Positions 39,766 to 48,923 of a DNA stretch of 64,000 bases are shown one piece after another. The position numbers and the translations under genes are program-made. The notes beneath the pieces were generated by a model, which saw only the letters and a list, made by a program, of their open reading frames with translations, was not told where the DNA came from and did no database searches. The stretch's first letter is position 1, and each line of letters starts with the position of its first letter. This DNA comes from Cytobacillus purgationiresistens (GTDB taxonomy: Bacteria > Bacillota > Bacilli > Bacillales > Cytobacillaceae), in NCBI RefSeq assembly GCF_030813235.1, contig NZ_JAUSUB010000007.1, positions 62,001 to 126,000 of the forward strand, in the 5' to 3' direction.

Positions 39766-40863
39766 TTATACGTATTTCATTATCGTTTCAGCTATTTCGT
39801 TAATAGATTTGACTTCATCAATATGATTAGTAGCAACGGCTGCTTTAGGCATCCCATAGACAATAGCTGTGTCTTTCGATTCCGCAATTGCTATGACAGT
39901 TCCTCTTTTTTTCATTAACGTCAGCCCTTCTGCTCCATCTGACCCCATTCCAGTCATGATGACTGCTATCTTTGGATAGCTAACTATTTCACTAACAGAA
40001 TCAAACAAAATATCCACTGATGGCCGATGACCATTTCTCGGTGGCATTTGTGAAAGGTTGGCTTTAAGAGTCTGCAGTGACTGTTTAACTGTTAAATGGT
40101 AACCCCCTGGTGCAATGTAAGCAGTTCCCTTATGCAAAACCTCACCATTCTCAGCTTCTTTGACAGAAATATTTGATAACTGATCCAAGCGATTAGCGAG
40201 GGATTTTGTAAACCCAGGCGGCATGTGCTGCACAATTAATATAACCGCATTAATGGTTTTCGGTAATTCCGAGAGGACTTTTGTCAGTGCCCTCGGGCCC
40301 CCAGTTGATGTTCCAATACATATAAGCGAAGGACTATGGTTCGTCCTAAATTGAACAGCCTCATCTGATTGATTATTTATACCCAGTTCTATTTTACTAT
40401 ATCCTAACTGTGCTTTTATAGCCTTTTTATCAGAATTTGGAGAGTTTAGTAATTCATTTATGTTTGCACCACTTGCAAATTTCACTTTTTCGATTAATTC
40501 TTCCTTAATTTTTTCTAAATCTAGTGAAATAGGGCCTGATGGTTTGGCAATAAAGTCAAATGCACCATTCTTCATAGCGAATATCGTATTATCCGCACCA
40601 TCTTTGGTCGTGCTGGATAACATAATTACTGGCAATGGCTGCACATGCATAATTTGCTTCAAGGCTTTAAGGCCATCCATAATTGGCATTTCAATATCCA
40701 ATGTAACCACATCCGGCTTTAACGCCATTACTTTAGCTACCCCGTCTGCTCCATTTCTCGCAGTACCAATCACTTCGATTCCGGTATCTTCTGATAAAAA
40801 GTCTGAAATGAGCTTTCTCATAAAAGCAGAATCATCGATTATCAGCACTTTTATTCTCTTCAA
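39766..40863 (-). CDS. cheB: Protein-glutamate methylesterase CheB
   Basis: Response regulator-methylesterase that demethylates receptors. The receiver domain (KVLIIDDSAFMRKLISDFL; phospho-acceptor Asp56 in VTLDIEMPIMDG) joins a methylesterase domain with the catalytic serine in CIGTSTGGPRAL, then HMPPGFT and IMTGMGSDGAEG. I prefer the TTG at 40863 (MKRIKVLIIDD, 365 residues), 10 bases after GAAGGG; an in-frame TTG at 40881 would overlap flhG by 11 bp. Confidence 0.94.
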   Translation of the reverse strand: MKRIKVLIIDDSAFMRKLISDFLSEDTGIEVIGTARNGADGVAKVMALKPDVVTLDIEMPIMDGLKALKQIMHVQPLPVIMLSSTTKDGADNTIFAMKNGAFDFIAKPSGPISLDLEKIKEELIEKVKFASGANINELLNSPNSDKKAIKAQLGYSKIELGINNQSDEAVQFRTNHSPSLICIGTSTGGPRALTKVLSELPKTINAVILIVQHMPPGFTKSLANRLDQLSNISVKEAENGEVLHKGTAYIAPGGYHLTVKQSLQTLKANLSQMPPRNGHRPSVDILFDSVSEIVSYPKIAVIMTGMGSDGAEGLTLMKKRGTVIAIAESKDTAIVYGMPKAAVATNHIDEVKSINEIAETIMKYV

Positions 40864-40870
40864 AAAAACA

Positions 40871-41740
40871 CTACCCTTCAAACAGCAGCCGCTTTAACTT
40901 TGAGAGAAATATATGCATATTTCCCTCAGAAGCTTGATTCCTATTATCTTCACAATACTTGTCAACCATTTTCTTCATGTTAGTAGCTGCCAGAGATTTA
41001 TGATTATATAGTATAAAAGGAATCTGCCTTCTTACCGCTTGCTGCACGCTTCTATCTTCCCGCATTCCGCCAAAATAGTTAACTTCTCTATTTAAAAACT
41101 GGTTCATTACAAGTGCTATTCTCCGATGAGTCTCTAGCCCCTCTTTATCATTATGAATCCGATTCACGAGTATATGGAAAGGGATTTGAGTATCCATTAG
41201 ATGAATATACTTCATGGCCGCATATGCATCCGTAATTGAAGTAGGTTCAGGAGTAGTTACGATCAATATTTCTTCAACTGAGAGAATGATTTTTGCAAAA
41301 TCAATTGTGATCCCGGCACCCATATCAAAAAGTATAAAGTCATAGTTTGTCAAAAGATGATCAAGTTGAAAAAAAAACGGGGAAAGCCGAGTTTGATCTA
41401 GTGTAAATAGCTGGTTTAAACCCGTCCCGCCAGCGATATATTGAAGGCCGTTTGGTCCATTCATAATCACTTCATCTAGTTCAGCTCTTCCATCAAAAAC
41501 GTCAGCAATCGAATACTCTGATGAATTCCCCATTAAAATATCCAGGTTTCCCATTCCTATATCCATATCGAACAATAACACTTTATACCCCTTATTACAT
41601 AGTGAAAGCGCTAGGCTTAAAGATATATTCGATTTCCCCACTCCGCCTTTTCCACTCATTATGGCTAAGGTTTTAGCATGAGGTGATTTGTGCTTTGTAT
41701 TCTTTAATTTGGAGCGCAAATTTTCAGCTTGATCAAACAT
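40871..41740 (-). CDS. flhG: MinD-like ATPase FlhG (YlxH)
   Basis: Controls flagellar number and pattern with FlhF and interacts with C-ring proteins. The 289 residues contain the deviant Walker A MSGKGGVGKSNISL (near 28-42), DMDIGMGNLDILMG, FILFDMGAGI (switch II), and a C-terminal amphipathic helix MHIFLSKLKRLLFEG for membrane binding. GATGGAGGGCAAATAA directly precedes the ATG, abutting flhF. Confidence 0.95.
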   Translation of the reverse strand: MFDQAENLRSKLKNTKHKSPHAKTLAIMSGKGGVGKSNISLSLALSLCNKGYKVLLFDMDIGMGNLDILMGNSSEYSIADVFDGRAELDEVIMNGPNGLQYIAGGTGLNQLFTLDQTRLSPFFFQLDHLLTNYDFILFDMGAGITIDFAKIILSVEEILIVTTPEPTSITDAYAAMKYIHLMDTQIPFHILVNRIHNDKEGLETHRRIALVMNQFLNREVNYFGGMREDRSVQQAVRRQIPFILYNHKSLAATNMKKMVDKYCEDNRNQASEGNMHIFLSKLKRLLFEG

Positions 41741-42886
41741 TTATTTGCCCTCCATCACTACATTCAACAGTTCCTCAGCGCTGCCTACAATCAGGTCATC
41801 TGGAACATCCTGACCGTTTGTGATATAAGCAATTCCTTTTTTATTTGAAAGGACGAGATTATATAACGAGCCCGTACTTGATGTTTCATCTATTTTAGTA
41901 AAAATGAAGCGATCGATATCCATAGCAGAAAACTGATTGCAAATATCCTTCATATCTGTTTGCTTTGCCGTTAAAGCCAAAACCAAAAATGTTTCTAATT
42001 CATCCGACATTCCTAACATCTCATTTAGCTCAATCACATATTGCTCGTTTCTAAAGTTACGTCCAGCCGTATCGATAAACACTGCATCATAATGAGAGAA
42101 AGCAGCGATTGCTTGTTTAAAATCTTCAGATGAATAGCAGACCTCGAGTGGTACATCCAGAATTTTCGCATAGGTTTTCAACTGATCTATTGCAGCAATT
42201 CTATATGTATCAGTTGTAATAAATGCGACCCTTTTCTGATGCTTAATTACACTTTCTGCCGCCATTTTCGCTAATGTGGTTGTTTTACCCACACCTGTCG
42301 GACCAACGACATTTACATATTTTTTCGAAAAAGATACCCCTCCAAAAGGAATATCTTTTATTTGATCTTTCAACAAAGCTCTCAGCCATTGAAATACTTC
42401 CTCATTAGTGGCATCTGACCCGCTCATATACCATTTTTCCAATAATGAAACTTTCATTATTTGGATGTATTCATCATCGAATTCCTGTCTAATCAATAAC
42501 TCTAGAGCATGATGAATAGGCGCAGGGGTTTCAGCAGACGGAGTTTGCCCGTTTGGGTTAAGGCCTGAAACTAGTTTTTTTAAATTGGTTATTTCCTCCA
42601 ACAGCAACGTGGCATCATTTGATGTTGAAGCATGCAATGTTTGAGTGGCAGTAATATGATTGTCTGTGGTTAACTGCCTATTTATTTGCTGCTGCATTTT
42701 CTTCTCTGCTGAGTGGACAGGATCAATTGCAGCTAACACTTCTAAACTTTCCTTCTGAAATAGGCCAAGAAAGCCGCCTGTTTTTATATTTCTTGTATTT
42801 AATATAACTGCATCATTTCCAAGCTCTGCCCTGATCTGCTTCATTGCTTCTGGCATGGATGATGCTATAAATTTCTTAACTTTCAC
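41741..42886 (-). CDS. flhF: SRP-like GTPase FlhF
   Basis: Signal-recognition-particle-type GTPase that sets flagellar placement. In 381 residues: a basic N-terminal B domain (MKVKKFIASSMPEAMKQI), linker, NG domain with GPTGVGKTT at 195-203, TTDTYRIAAIDQLKTYA, FIDTAGRN, and FIFTKIDETSSTGSLYN. The start is GTG at 42886, overlapping the flhA stop by one base (TAGTG). It forms the conserved flhA-flhF-flhG unit. Confidence 0.96.
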   Translation of the reverse strand: MKVKKFIASSMPEAMKQIRAELGNDAVILNTRNIKTGGFLGLFQKESLEVLAAIDPVHSAEKKMQQQINRQLTTDNHITATQTLHASTSNDATLLLEEITNLKKLVSGLNPNGQTPSAETPAPIHHALELLIRQEFDDEYIQIMKVSLLEKWYMSGSDATNEEVFQWLRALLKDQIKDIPFGGVSFSKKYVNVVGPTGVGKTTTLAKMAAESVIKHQKRVAFITTDTYRIAAIDQLKTYAKILDVPLEVCYSSEDFKQAIAAFSHYDAVFIDTAGRNFRNEQYVIELNEMLGMSDELETFLVLALTAKQTDMKDICNQFSAMDIDRFIFTKIDETSSTGSLYNLVLSNKKGIAYITNGQDVPDDLIVGSAEELLNVVMEGK

Positions 42887-44919
42887 TATACATTCACCAC
42901 CCCGACACTCTGTACTTCAGCATTGGCCTCAAGTTCGTTATAAGAAAGTATTGGGACTTGAGGGAAATATCTTTCTGTCAGCTGCCTTACATACATACGT
43001 ACTGCTGGTGAGCATAACACGATTGGTGTTTGCTCCATCATTGATAATTGCTCCACTTGAGACGCAATGGACTCTAATATCGTTTGTGAATTCGTAGGAT
43101 CTATTGATAAAAATCGGCCATGCTCCGTCTGTTGTATGCCATCTGCTATTAGCTTCTCAACTTTACCAGAAAGTGTAACAACTTTTAGCGCTTCACCCTC
43201 ATCATAAAATTGGTTCGTTATTTGCCTTGCCAACGCTTGTCTCACATATTCCGTTAATAAATCCGTATCAGTCGTGGTTTTACCATAATCTGCTAACGTT
43301 TCAAAAATGATTGGCAAGTTTCTGATTGAAACATTTTCCTTTAAAAGCTTCCCAAGTACCTTTTGAACTTCACCCACTGATAATGGATTAGGAGTCACTT
43401 CTTCGACAAGAATAGGATAACTTTGCTGCAGGTGGTCAACCAATTGCTTTGTTTCCTGTCTGCCAATTAATTCATAGGCATTATTTTTTATCACTTCTGT
43501 TAAATGTGTAGATACAACTGATGGTGGATCGACTACTGTATAACCAAACATCTCAGCCTGCTCTTTCATGGCTTCAGTAATCCATTTTGCAGGTAAGCCA
43601 AATGAAGGCTCAATCGTATCTATTCCCTCAATCGAATGATCTTCTATCCCAGGGCTCATTGCTAAATAATGGTCTAACAAAAGCTCTCCTTTTGCCAAGA
43701 CACTTCCTTTTATCTTTAAACGATATTCATTTGGCTGTAATTGAATATTATCCCTAATGCGAACAACAGGAATAACGAGACCTAACTCAATCGCTAACTG
43801 CCTGCGAATCATTACAATTCGGTCGAGCAAATCACCGCCTTGATTCGCATCTGCCAGCGGAATTAATCCGTACCCAAATTCAAATTCAATTTGATCTACA
43901 TTCAACAAGTTCACGACACTTTCAGGACTTTTCATCTCATCAGTCTGAACTTCTTCTTCCAACTCCTGCAGCTGTTCCTTATCAGGTTCAGGTGTCCGAG
44001 AAATCATATAGCCTCCGAAAATCAATAACCCGCCGACTGGCATTGTTAGTAAAATTCCGATTGGCGAAAGAATCCCCAGCAAGATAAGCGTAATACCCGT
44101 AATATAGAGCATTTTTGGATAGGCAAAAAGCTGCTTGGTAATGTCTGAACCGATGTTTCCATCTGAAGCTGCTCTGGTCACAACTATTCCTGTTGCAGTA
44201 GATATTAATAATGCGGGGATTTGGCTGACTAACCCATCACCAATTGTCAACATAGAAAACTTCATTGCTGCTTCACCAATAGGTAAGCCTAATTGCGTCA
44301 TCCCAATAATAATCCCAACAATTAAATTGATTAAGGTAATAATGATTGAGGCAATGGCATCACCTTTTACAAATTTACTGGCTCCATCCATCGCACCATA
44401 AAAATCCGCTTCGCGACTCACCTTTTCACGGCGATCACGCGCATCATGTTCCGAGATCATACCAGCATTCAAATCGGCATCAATACTCATTTGCTTCCCA
44501 GGCATTGCATCAAGGGTAAATCTTGCAGCTACCTCTGAAACACGCTCAGTTCCTTTAGTAATAACAATAAACTGAATAATGACCAAGATTAAAAACACAA
44601 CTAAACCAACTATGACATTTCCACCTGTTACAAATGAGCCAAAAGCTTCAACCACTTTACCTGCATCGCCTTCAGATAAAATCGCACGCATAGTAGATAC
44701 ATTTAGCCCAATTCTAAATAATGTCAACAATAGGACTAGCGAAGGAAAGATTGAAAACTCAAGCGCCTCTTTCATATTCATAGCGGTTAAAAGGACCAAG
44801 AGTGCCAATGCCATATTGATGATTATGAGAATACTCAAAAGCCATGGCGGAAAAGGGATAACGAGCATTGCAACAATTAATATTACGCTCAGCAAAACGG
44901 ACAAGTCTTTAACTGCCAT
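42886..44919 (-). CDS. flhA: Flagellar export gate protein FlhA
   Basis: Large export gate component. About eight transmembrane helices occupy residues 1-320 (VLLSVILIVAMLVIPFPPWL onward), with the conserved FHIPEP-region equivalent FTLDAMPGKQMSIDADLNAG and SREADFYGAMDGASKFVKGD, then a cytoplasmic domain that docks chaperones. I chose the ATG at 44919 (MAVKDLSVLLSV, 677 residues) with AGGAGAG upstream. Confidence 0.96.
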   Translation of the reverse strand: MAVKDLSVLLSVILIVAMLVIPFPPWLLSILIIINMALALLVLLTAMNMKEALEFSIFPSLVLLLTLFRIGLNVSTMRAILSEGDAGKVVEAFGSFVTGGNVIVGLVVFLILVIIQFIVITKGTERVSEVAARFTLDAMPGKQMSIDADLNAGMISEHDARDRREKVSREADFYGAMDGASKFVKGDAIASIIITLINLIVGIIIGMTQLGLPIGEAAMKFSMLTIGDGLVSQIPALLISTATGIVVTRAASDGNIGSDITKQLFAYPKMLYITGITLILLGILSPIGILLTMPVGGLLIFGGYMISRTPEPDKEQLQELEEEVQTDEMKSPESVVNLLNVDQIEFEFGYGLIPLADANQGGDLLDRIVMIRRQLAIELGLVIPVVRIRDNIQLQPNEYRLKIKGSVLAKGELLLDHYLAMSPGIEDHSIEGIDTIEPSFGLPAKWITEAMKEQAEMFGYTVVDPPSVVSTHLTEVIKNNAYELIGRQETKQLVDHLQQSYPILVEEVTPNPLSVGEVQKVLGKLLKENVSIRNLPIIFETLADYGKTTTDTDLLTEYVRQALARQITNQFYDEGEALKVVTLSGKVEKLIADGIQQTEHGRFLSIDPTNSQTILESIASQVEQLSMMEQTPIVLCSPAVRMYVRQLTERYFPQVPILSYNELEANAEVQSVGVVNV

Positions 44920-45006
44920 ACATTTCTCTCCTAACAATAATTAAAGCATTAAAGAAAGCTATTTATCTATTAACTAACCTATCTCCCTTAATACGGCAGA
45001 CAGGTA

Positions 45007-46092
45007 TCAAATTTTATTTTTAATCCGATAAACATAAGCAAGGATTTCAGCGACTGCTTTAAAAAACTCCTCTGGTATTGCGTCTCCAATTTCAGCCTGA
45101 TCATATAAGGACCTGGCAAGCGGACGGTTTTCGACCATGATGATATCATTCTCTTTAGCTATGAGCTTAATCTTCTGAGCAATCGTGTCCACCCCTTTAC
45201 CAATGACGATAGGGGCATCTGATTTAGATTCATCATATTTTAAGGCGATAGCAAAATGTGTAGGATTGGTGATGATTACATCTGCTTTTGGAACCTCCTG
45301 CATCATTCTGCGCATGGCCATCTCACGCTGCCGCTGTTTAATTTTTGATTTTATTAATGGGTCTCCTTCAGAGTTCTTATGCTCATCTTTTATATCCTGC
45401 TTTGACATACGGATGTTTTTTTCATAATCAAATTTCTGATATAAATAATCTAATATAGATAGGAAAAGCAAGGCAATTGCAGCGAACAGTCCCATTTGCA
45501 CAGTCAAATTTGCAATGGTTATAAGAGCAGTACCGACTGATTTCTGAGATAAGATCAGTATTTCATCAATCCTGCTCCATAGTACTGCAAAAGCGACCAT
45601 CCCAACGAAACTAATTTTTAGGATGGATTTAACCATTTCAACGATCGCTCTAATTGAAAAAATCCTTTTAAATCCTTTAATTGGGTCCAGCTTCTCGAGC
45701 TTAGGTTCAATCGGTTTAGCTGTGAATAAAACGCCTACTTGTACATAATTGGCAATCACACCAGCTACCATCGCAACCAGCATAATCGGACCTAATAACA
45801 TTACCAGCTCTTTAAGCACATCGAGAAAGAGGATATGAGCTTGTGCCTCTGTTAACTCCATGCTTAAATATTCTTGAAACGAATGCTTCATTATGTAAAG
45901 CGTATTCTCTAGCAAGTAATCCCCTGCGAAAAACAAAAAGATAAAAACAGCTAATAGAAGAATAGCTGTATTCACATCCTGGCTCTTAGCTACCTGTCCT
46001 TTTTTACGTGTGTCCTGCTTTTTCTTTGGTGTAGCTTTTTCAGATTTCTCACCTGCAAAAAGCTGTAAATCTAGTGAAAGTAGTAATTTCAT
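45007..46092 (-). CDS. flhB: Flagellar export specificity switch FlhB
   Basis: Export gate protein whose autocleavage switches export from rod/hook to filament substrates. The 361 residues start MKLLLSLDLQLFAGEKSEKA, have four transmembrane segments, and carry the cleavage site NPTH at 276-279 (cut between Asn and Pro) in a cytoplasmic domain with KYDESKSDAPIVIGKG. GGAGG lies 8 bases before the ATG. FliR and FlhB are adjacent but not fused here. Confidence 0.96.
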   Translation of the reverse strand: MKLLLSLDLQLFAGEKSEKATPKKKQDTRKKGQVAKSQDVNTAILLLAVFIFLFFAGDYLLENTLYIMKHSFQEYLSMELTEAQAHILFLDVLKELVMLLGPIMLVAMVAGVIANYVQVGVLFTAKPIEPKLEKLDPIKGFKRIFSIRAIVEMVKSILKISFVGMVAFAVLWSRIDEILILSQKSVGTALITIANLTVQMGLFAAIALLFLSILDYLYQKFDYEKNIRMSKQDIKDEHKNSEGDPLIKSKIKQRQREMAMRRMMQEVPKADVIITNPTHFAIALKYDESKSDAPIVIGKGVDTIAQKIKLIAKENDIIMVENRPLARSLYDQAEIGDAIPEEFFKAVAEILAYVYRIKNKI

Positions 46093-46093
46093 G

Positions 46094-46870
46094 TTATGAA
46101 CCTCCGATAAGATTCATTAAGCCACGCATCGTTTCCAGCATCGTTTCAAACAGTTGGGAAACTACGAGCATTAATACACTCATCACAATGACCAGTACGA
46201 TAAAGCTGACACCGATTTTCACAGGCAAGCCCACGACAAAGACGTTAAGTTGCGGAACCGTTCTTGCGACAATTCCTAATGCGACATCTACGAGAAACAA
46301 TGAACCGACAACTGGAATCGCCATCTGAAAAGCAATGATAAACATTGCATTAAAGGCTTTAATCACATATTCTGCCATGCTCTCATTTCCAAAGGAAATC
46401 CATGGCTGATCAAGCGGGATAAATTGATAACTATAGAAGATACCATCTAATAACAAATGGTGTCCATTTACTGATAATAAAAAAAGCAGAGCAATCATAT
46501 ATAAATATTGCCCTGTTAAAGGACTCTGTGCTCCTGTTTGCGGATCAATGACATTTGCAATGGCAAATCCCATTTGAAAATCTATGAATCCTCCAGCTAT
46601 TTGGATAGCTGAAAGCATTAAGTAAGCAATAAATCCAACAAATATCCCTACTAAGGCTTCCTTAATAATTAATAGGAAATAGAACCCGTCAATTTCCATA
46701 ACAGGTGCATCAATTGTAAAAATCATTATCCAAGCCAAGAAAAAGCCTAAACCAATCTTAGCAACAGTTGGAATCGAGCGATACGAAAAGAGTGGCATCA
46801 GCAGGAAAAAGGATGTAACCCTTACAAATACCAGCAGTAAGTTGGGAAAGTATTGAAGTATGTCTATCAT
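46094..46870 (-). CDS. fliR: Flagellar export gate protein FliR
   Basis: A 258-residue membrane protein of the FliPQR export channel, with about six hydrophobic helices: LLLVFVRVTSFFLLMPLFSYR, GGFIDFQMGFAIANVIDPQTG, and NVFVVGLPVKIGVSFIVL. The stop is one base from the flhB start, so the two are coupled. Four bases separate it from the fliQ stop. Confidence 0.95.
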   Translation of the reverse strand: MIDILQYFPNLLLVFVRVTSFFLLMPLFSYRSIPTVAKIGLGFFLAWIMIFTIDAPVMEIDGFYFLLIIKEALVGIFVGFIAYLMLSAIQIAGGFIDFQMGFAIANVIDPQTGAQSPLTGQYLYMIALLFLLSVNGHHLLLDGIFYSYQFIPLDQPWISFGNESMAEYVIKAFNAMFIIAFQMAIPVVGSLFLVDVALGIVARTVPQLNVFVVGLPVKIGVSFIVLVIVMSVLMLVVSQLFETMLETMRGLMNLIGGS

Positions 46871-46874
46871 ACAA

Positions 46875-47144
46875 TCATCCTATAAACCTAGTTAAATTGG
46901 ATAATATATCATTTGTATATGAAACTGCATAATTCAGCATCCACGGTCCAAACACGACAAGGCCGACCAACACGGCCACAATTTTAGGAATAAAAGCTAG
47001 TGTTTGCTCCTGAATTTGGGTGGTTGCTTGAAAGATACTGACTACGAGCCCTACCACAAGCGCTAGCACTAGTAATGGGCCGCAAATCATTAGAACAGCG
47101 ATTATGCCTTGTTCGGCAATTGAAATTACTGCTTCTGGTGTCAT
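46875..47144 (-). CDS. fliQ: Flagellar export gate protein FliQ
   Basis: An 89-residue two-helix membrane protein of the export channel: MTPEAVISIAEQGIIAVLMI, GPLLVLALVVGLVVSIFQAT, TQIQEQTLAFIPKI. I chose the second ATG (47144), which aligns with other FliQ and is about 9 bases from CAGGTG; an ATG three codons earlier (47153) is possible. Confidence 0.94.
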   Translation of the reverse strand: MTPEAVISIAEQGIIAVLMICGPLLVLALVVGLVVSIFQATTQIQEQTLAFIPKIVAVLVGLVVFGPWMLNYAVSYTNDILSNLTRFIG

Positions 47145-47161
47145 TTTTTTCATTCACCTGC

Positions 47162-47827
47162 TTAAAAACTTTGTAAGAGAGATTTTACAACTAAATACCA
47201 TCCATCCACTAAAACAAATAGCAGAATTTTAAATGGCAATGAAATCATCACCGGCGGTAACATCATCATTCCCATTGACATCAGGACACTGGCAACAACC
47301 ATATCAATAACTAGAAAGGGAATAAATATCATAAAACCTATCTGGAAGGCCGTCTTTATTTCACTAATTGCAAAGGCTGGTACAAGTGCAGTTAACGGAA
47401 TTTCCGCAATTGATTCAGGCTTTTCTGCTTGTGAATATTCTAGAAACAAAGCGAGGTCTTTTTCTCGTGTATGAGCACTCATAAATTCCTTAAACGGAAG
47501 TGCTGCTTTCTCATACGCTTCTTCAAGATCAATTTCTTCGTTAAATAGTGGTGTCAGAGCTTGTTGATTTACTTCCTGAAATGTTGGTGCCATGATAAAA
47601 AAGGTAAGAAATAATGATAAGCCAATAATCACTTGATTAGGCGGCATTTGTTGCGTAGCAAGTGCGGTTCTAACAAATGAAAGCACAATGACTATTCTTG
47701 TAAAGCATGTCATTAATATGAGTATACTAGGCGCCAATGATAGCACAGTTAAGAGAAGCATTAATTTAACTGACGTTGATATATTTTCAGGCGAGCTAGT
47801 ATTAAAAATTTCCATTACTTCATTCAT
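47162..47827 (-). CDS. fliP: Flagellar export gate protein FliP
   Basis: Core of the FliPQR export channel. The 221 residues include LILMTCFTRIVIVLSFVRTAL, QQMPPNQVIIGLSLFLTFFIM, and VVASVLMSMGMMMLPPVMIS, all near-invariant in FliP. It lacks an obvious cleavable signal peptide. The ATG overlaps the fliO stop by 4 bp (ATGA). Confidence 0.96.
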   Translation of the reverse strand: MNEVMEIFNTSSPENISTSVKLMLLLTVLSLAPSILILMTCFTRIVIVLSFVRTALATQQMPPNQVIIGLSLFLTFFIMAPTFQEVNQQALTPLFNEEIDLEEAYEKAALPFKEFMSAHTREKDLALFLEYSQAEKPESIAEIPLTALVPAFAISEIKTAFQIGFMIFIPFLVIDMVVASVLMSMGMMMLPPVMISLPFKILLFVLVDGWYLVVKSLLQSF

Positions 47828-48519
47828 TGCTTGTCTGGACCTTTCTTCTCTATATCATCGAGCACTTTTTTTCTTTCTTTGGTTATCTTTTCAAGCCGAT
47901 CAGTCAAAACCTGCTGAAATGGATTTTTCACTTCTTTTTCAGGCTGCTGCTTACTTTTAACCTTTGTGACAAGTTTAGAAACGATATCGCTTGGTTGTAA
48001 AAGTTGATCGAGCTGGTCGTTGTATTCTTGGAAAATTTGCTGTCTTTCCTGCTCATCTTCAATCTCTTTAAGCAGTTGAATATTTTCACCTACACCTACA
48101 ACTAATAAACGATCACCCACTTTAATCATTTGCACAGATCGGTTTTGCCCGAGTGAAGCCCCGCCCATATTTTCTACTAACTGTGAGCTTTTATATACTT
48201 TACTTTTCTTATTGATAAACTTAAGAACAAAATACAAAAGGGCAACGACAAAAATCGTCGCAATGATCATTTTCATAAAATCCCATGCAGTAACACCAAT
48301 CTGACTATTTTCCACGACTGGCTCAGGTGTTTGCTTTTGTTCTTCTCCTGAACCTTCCTTTTCATCCTTTACTACCTTCGCTTCTTTCCCCTCAGGCTCA
48401 ATCCAATTTTTCACATTATCTAATTGCTCTGCATGAACAGGCGTTTGTATTCCTATGAGAGAAAGAGCGAGAAAAAGCAGACAGACGATTTTTCTCATTG
48501 ATTGCTTCATGTTTTGCAC
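47824..48519 (-). CDS. fliO: Flagellar biosynthetic protein FliO/FliZ
   Basis: A 231-residue protein with a signal peptide (basic start, hydrophobic KIVCLLFLALSLIGIQ, cleavage near PVHA-EQ), an acidic extracellular linker, a transmembrane helix (MKMIIATIFVVALLYFVLKF, about 82-101) and a basic cytoplasmic tail. B. subtilis FliZ has the same plan. FliO helps assemble FliP. The start is GTG at 48519 with AGGAGCGAGAT before it. Confidence 0.9.
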   Translation of the reverse strand: MQNMKQSMRKIVCLLFLALSLIGIQTPVHAEQLDNVKNWIEPEGKEAKVVKDEKEGSGEEQKQTPEPVVENSQIGVTAWDFMKMIIATIFVVALLYFVLKFINKKSKVYKSSQLVENMGGASLGQNRSVQMIKVGDRLLVVGVGENIQLLKEIEDEQERQQIFQEYNDQLDQLLQPSDIVSKLVTKVKSKQQPEKEVKNPFQQVLTDRLEKITKERKKVLDDIEKKGPDKQ

Positions 48520-48542
48520 ATCTCGCTCCTAAAATGGATTCT

Positions 48543-48905
48543 TTAGCTTAACGTTTTTGATATCGCTTCGATTACTCTATCCGCCTGAAATGGTTTAACA
48601 ATAAAATCTTTAGCTCCAGCCTGGATCGCATCAATTACCATAGCTTGCTGACCCATTGCAGAGCACATAATCACTTTCGCATTGCTATTAATCTTCTTTA
48701 TTTCCTTCAATGCCGTAATACCATCCATCTCAGGCATTGTAATATCCATTGTCACTAAATCAGGTGATGTTTCTTTATACTTCTCTACAGCCTGTGCACC
48801 GTCCGCTGCCTCACCAACCACTTCAAAGCCATTTTTAATCAAAATATCTTTAATCATCATTCTCATAAACGCTGCGTCATCTACAATCAATATTTTTTGG
48901 GACAT
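48543..48905 (-). CDS. cheY: Chemotaxis response regulator CheY
   Basis: Single-domain receiver of 120 residues; CheY-P binds the FliM/FliY switch and in Bacillus promotes counter-clockwise rotation. ILIVDDAAFMRMMI gives the acidic pair, Asp54 in VTMDITMPEMDG is phosphorylated, CSAMGQ supplies the Ser/Thr, and Lys in IVKPFQ completes the site. It lies between fliY, a CheY-P phosphatase, and fliO. Confidence 0.96.
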   Translation of the reverse strand: MSQKILIVDDAAFMRMMIKDILIKNGFEVVGEAADGAQAVEKYKETSPDLVTMDITMPEMDGITALKEIKKINSNAKVIMCSAMGQQAMVIDAIQAGAKDFIVKPFQADRVIEAISKTLS

Positions 48906-48923
48906 AATGTTTTTCCTCCAAAG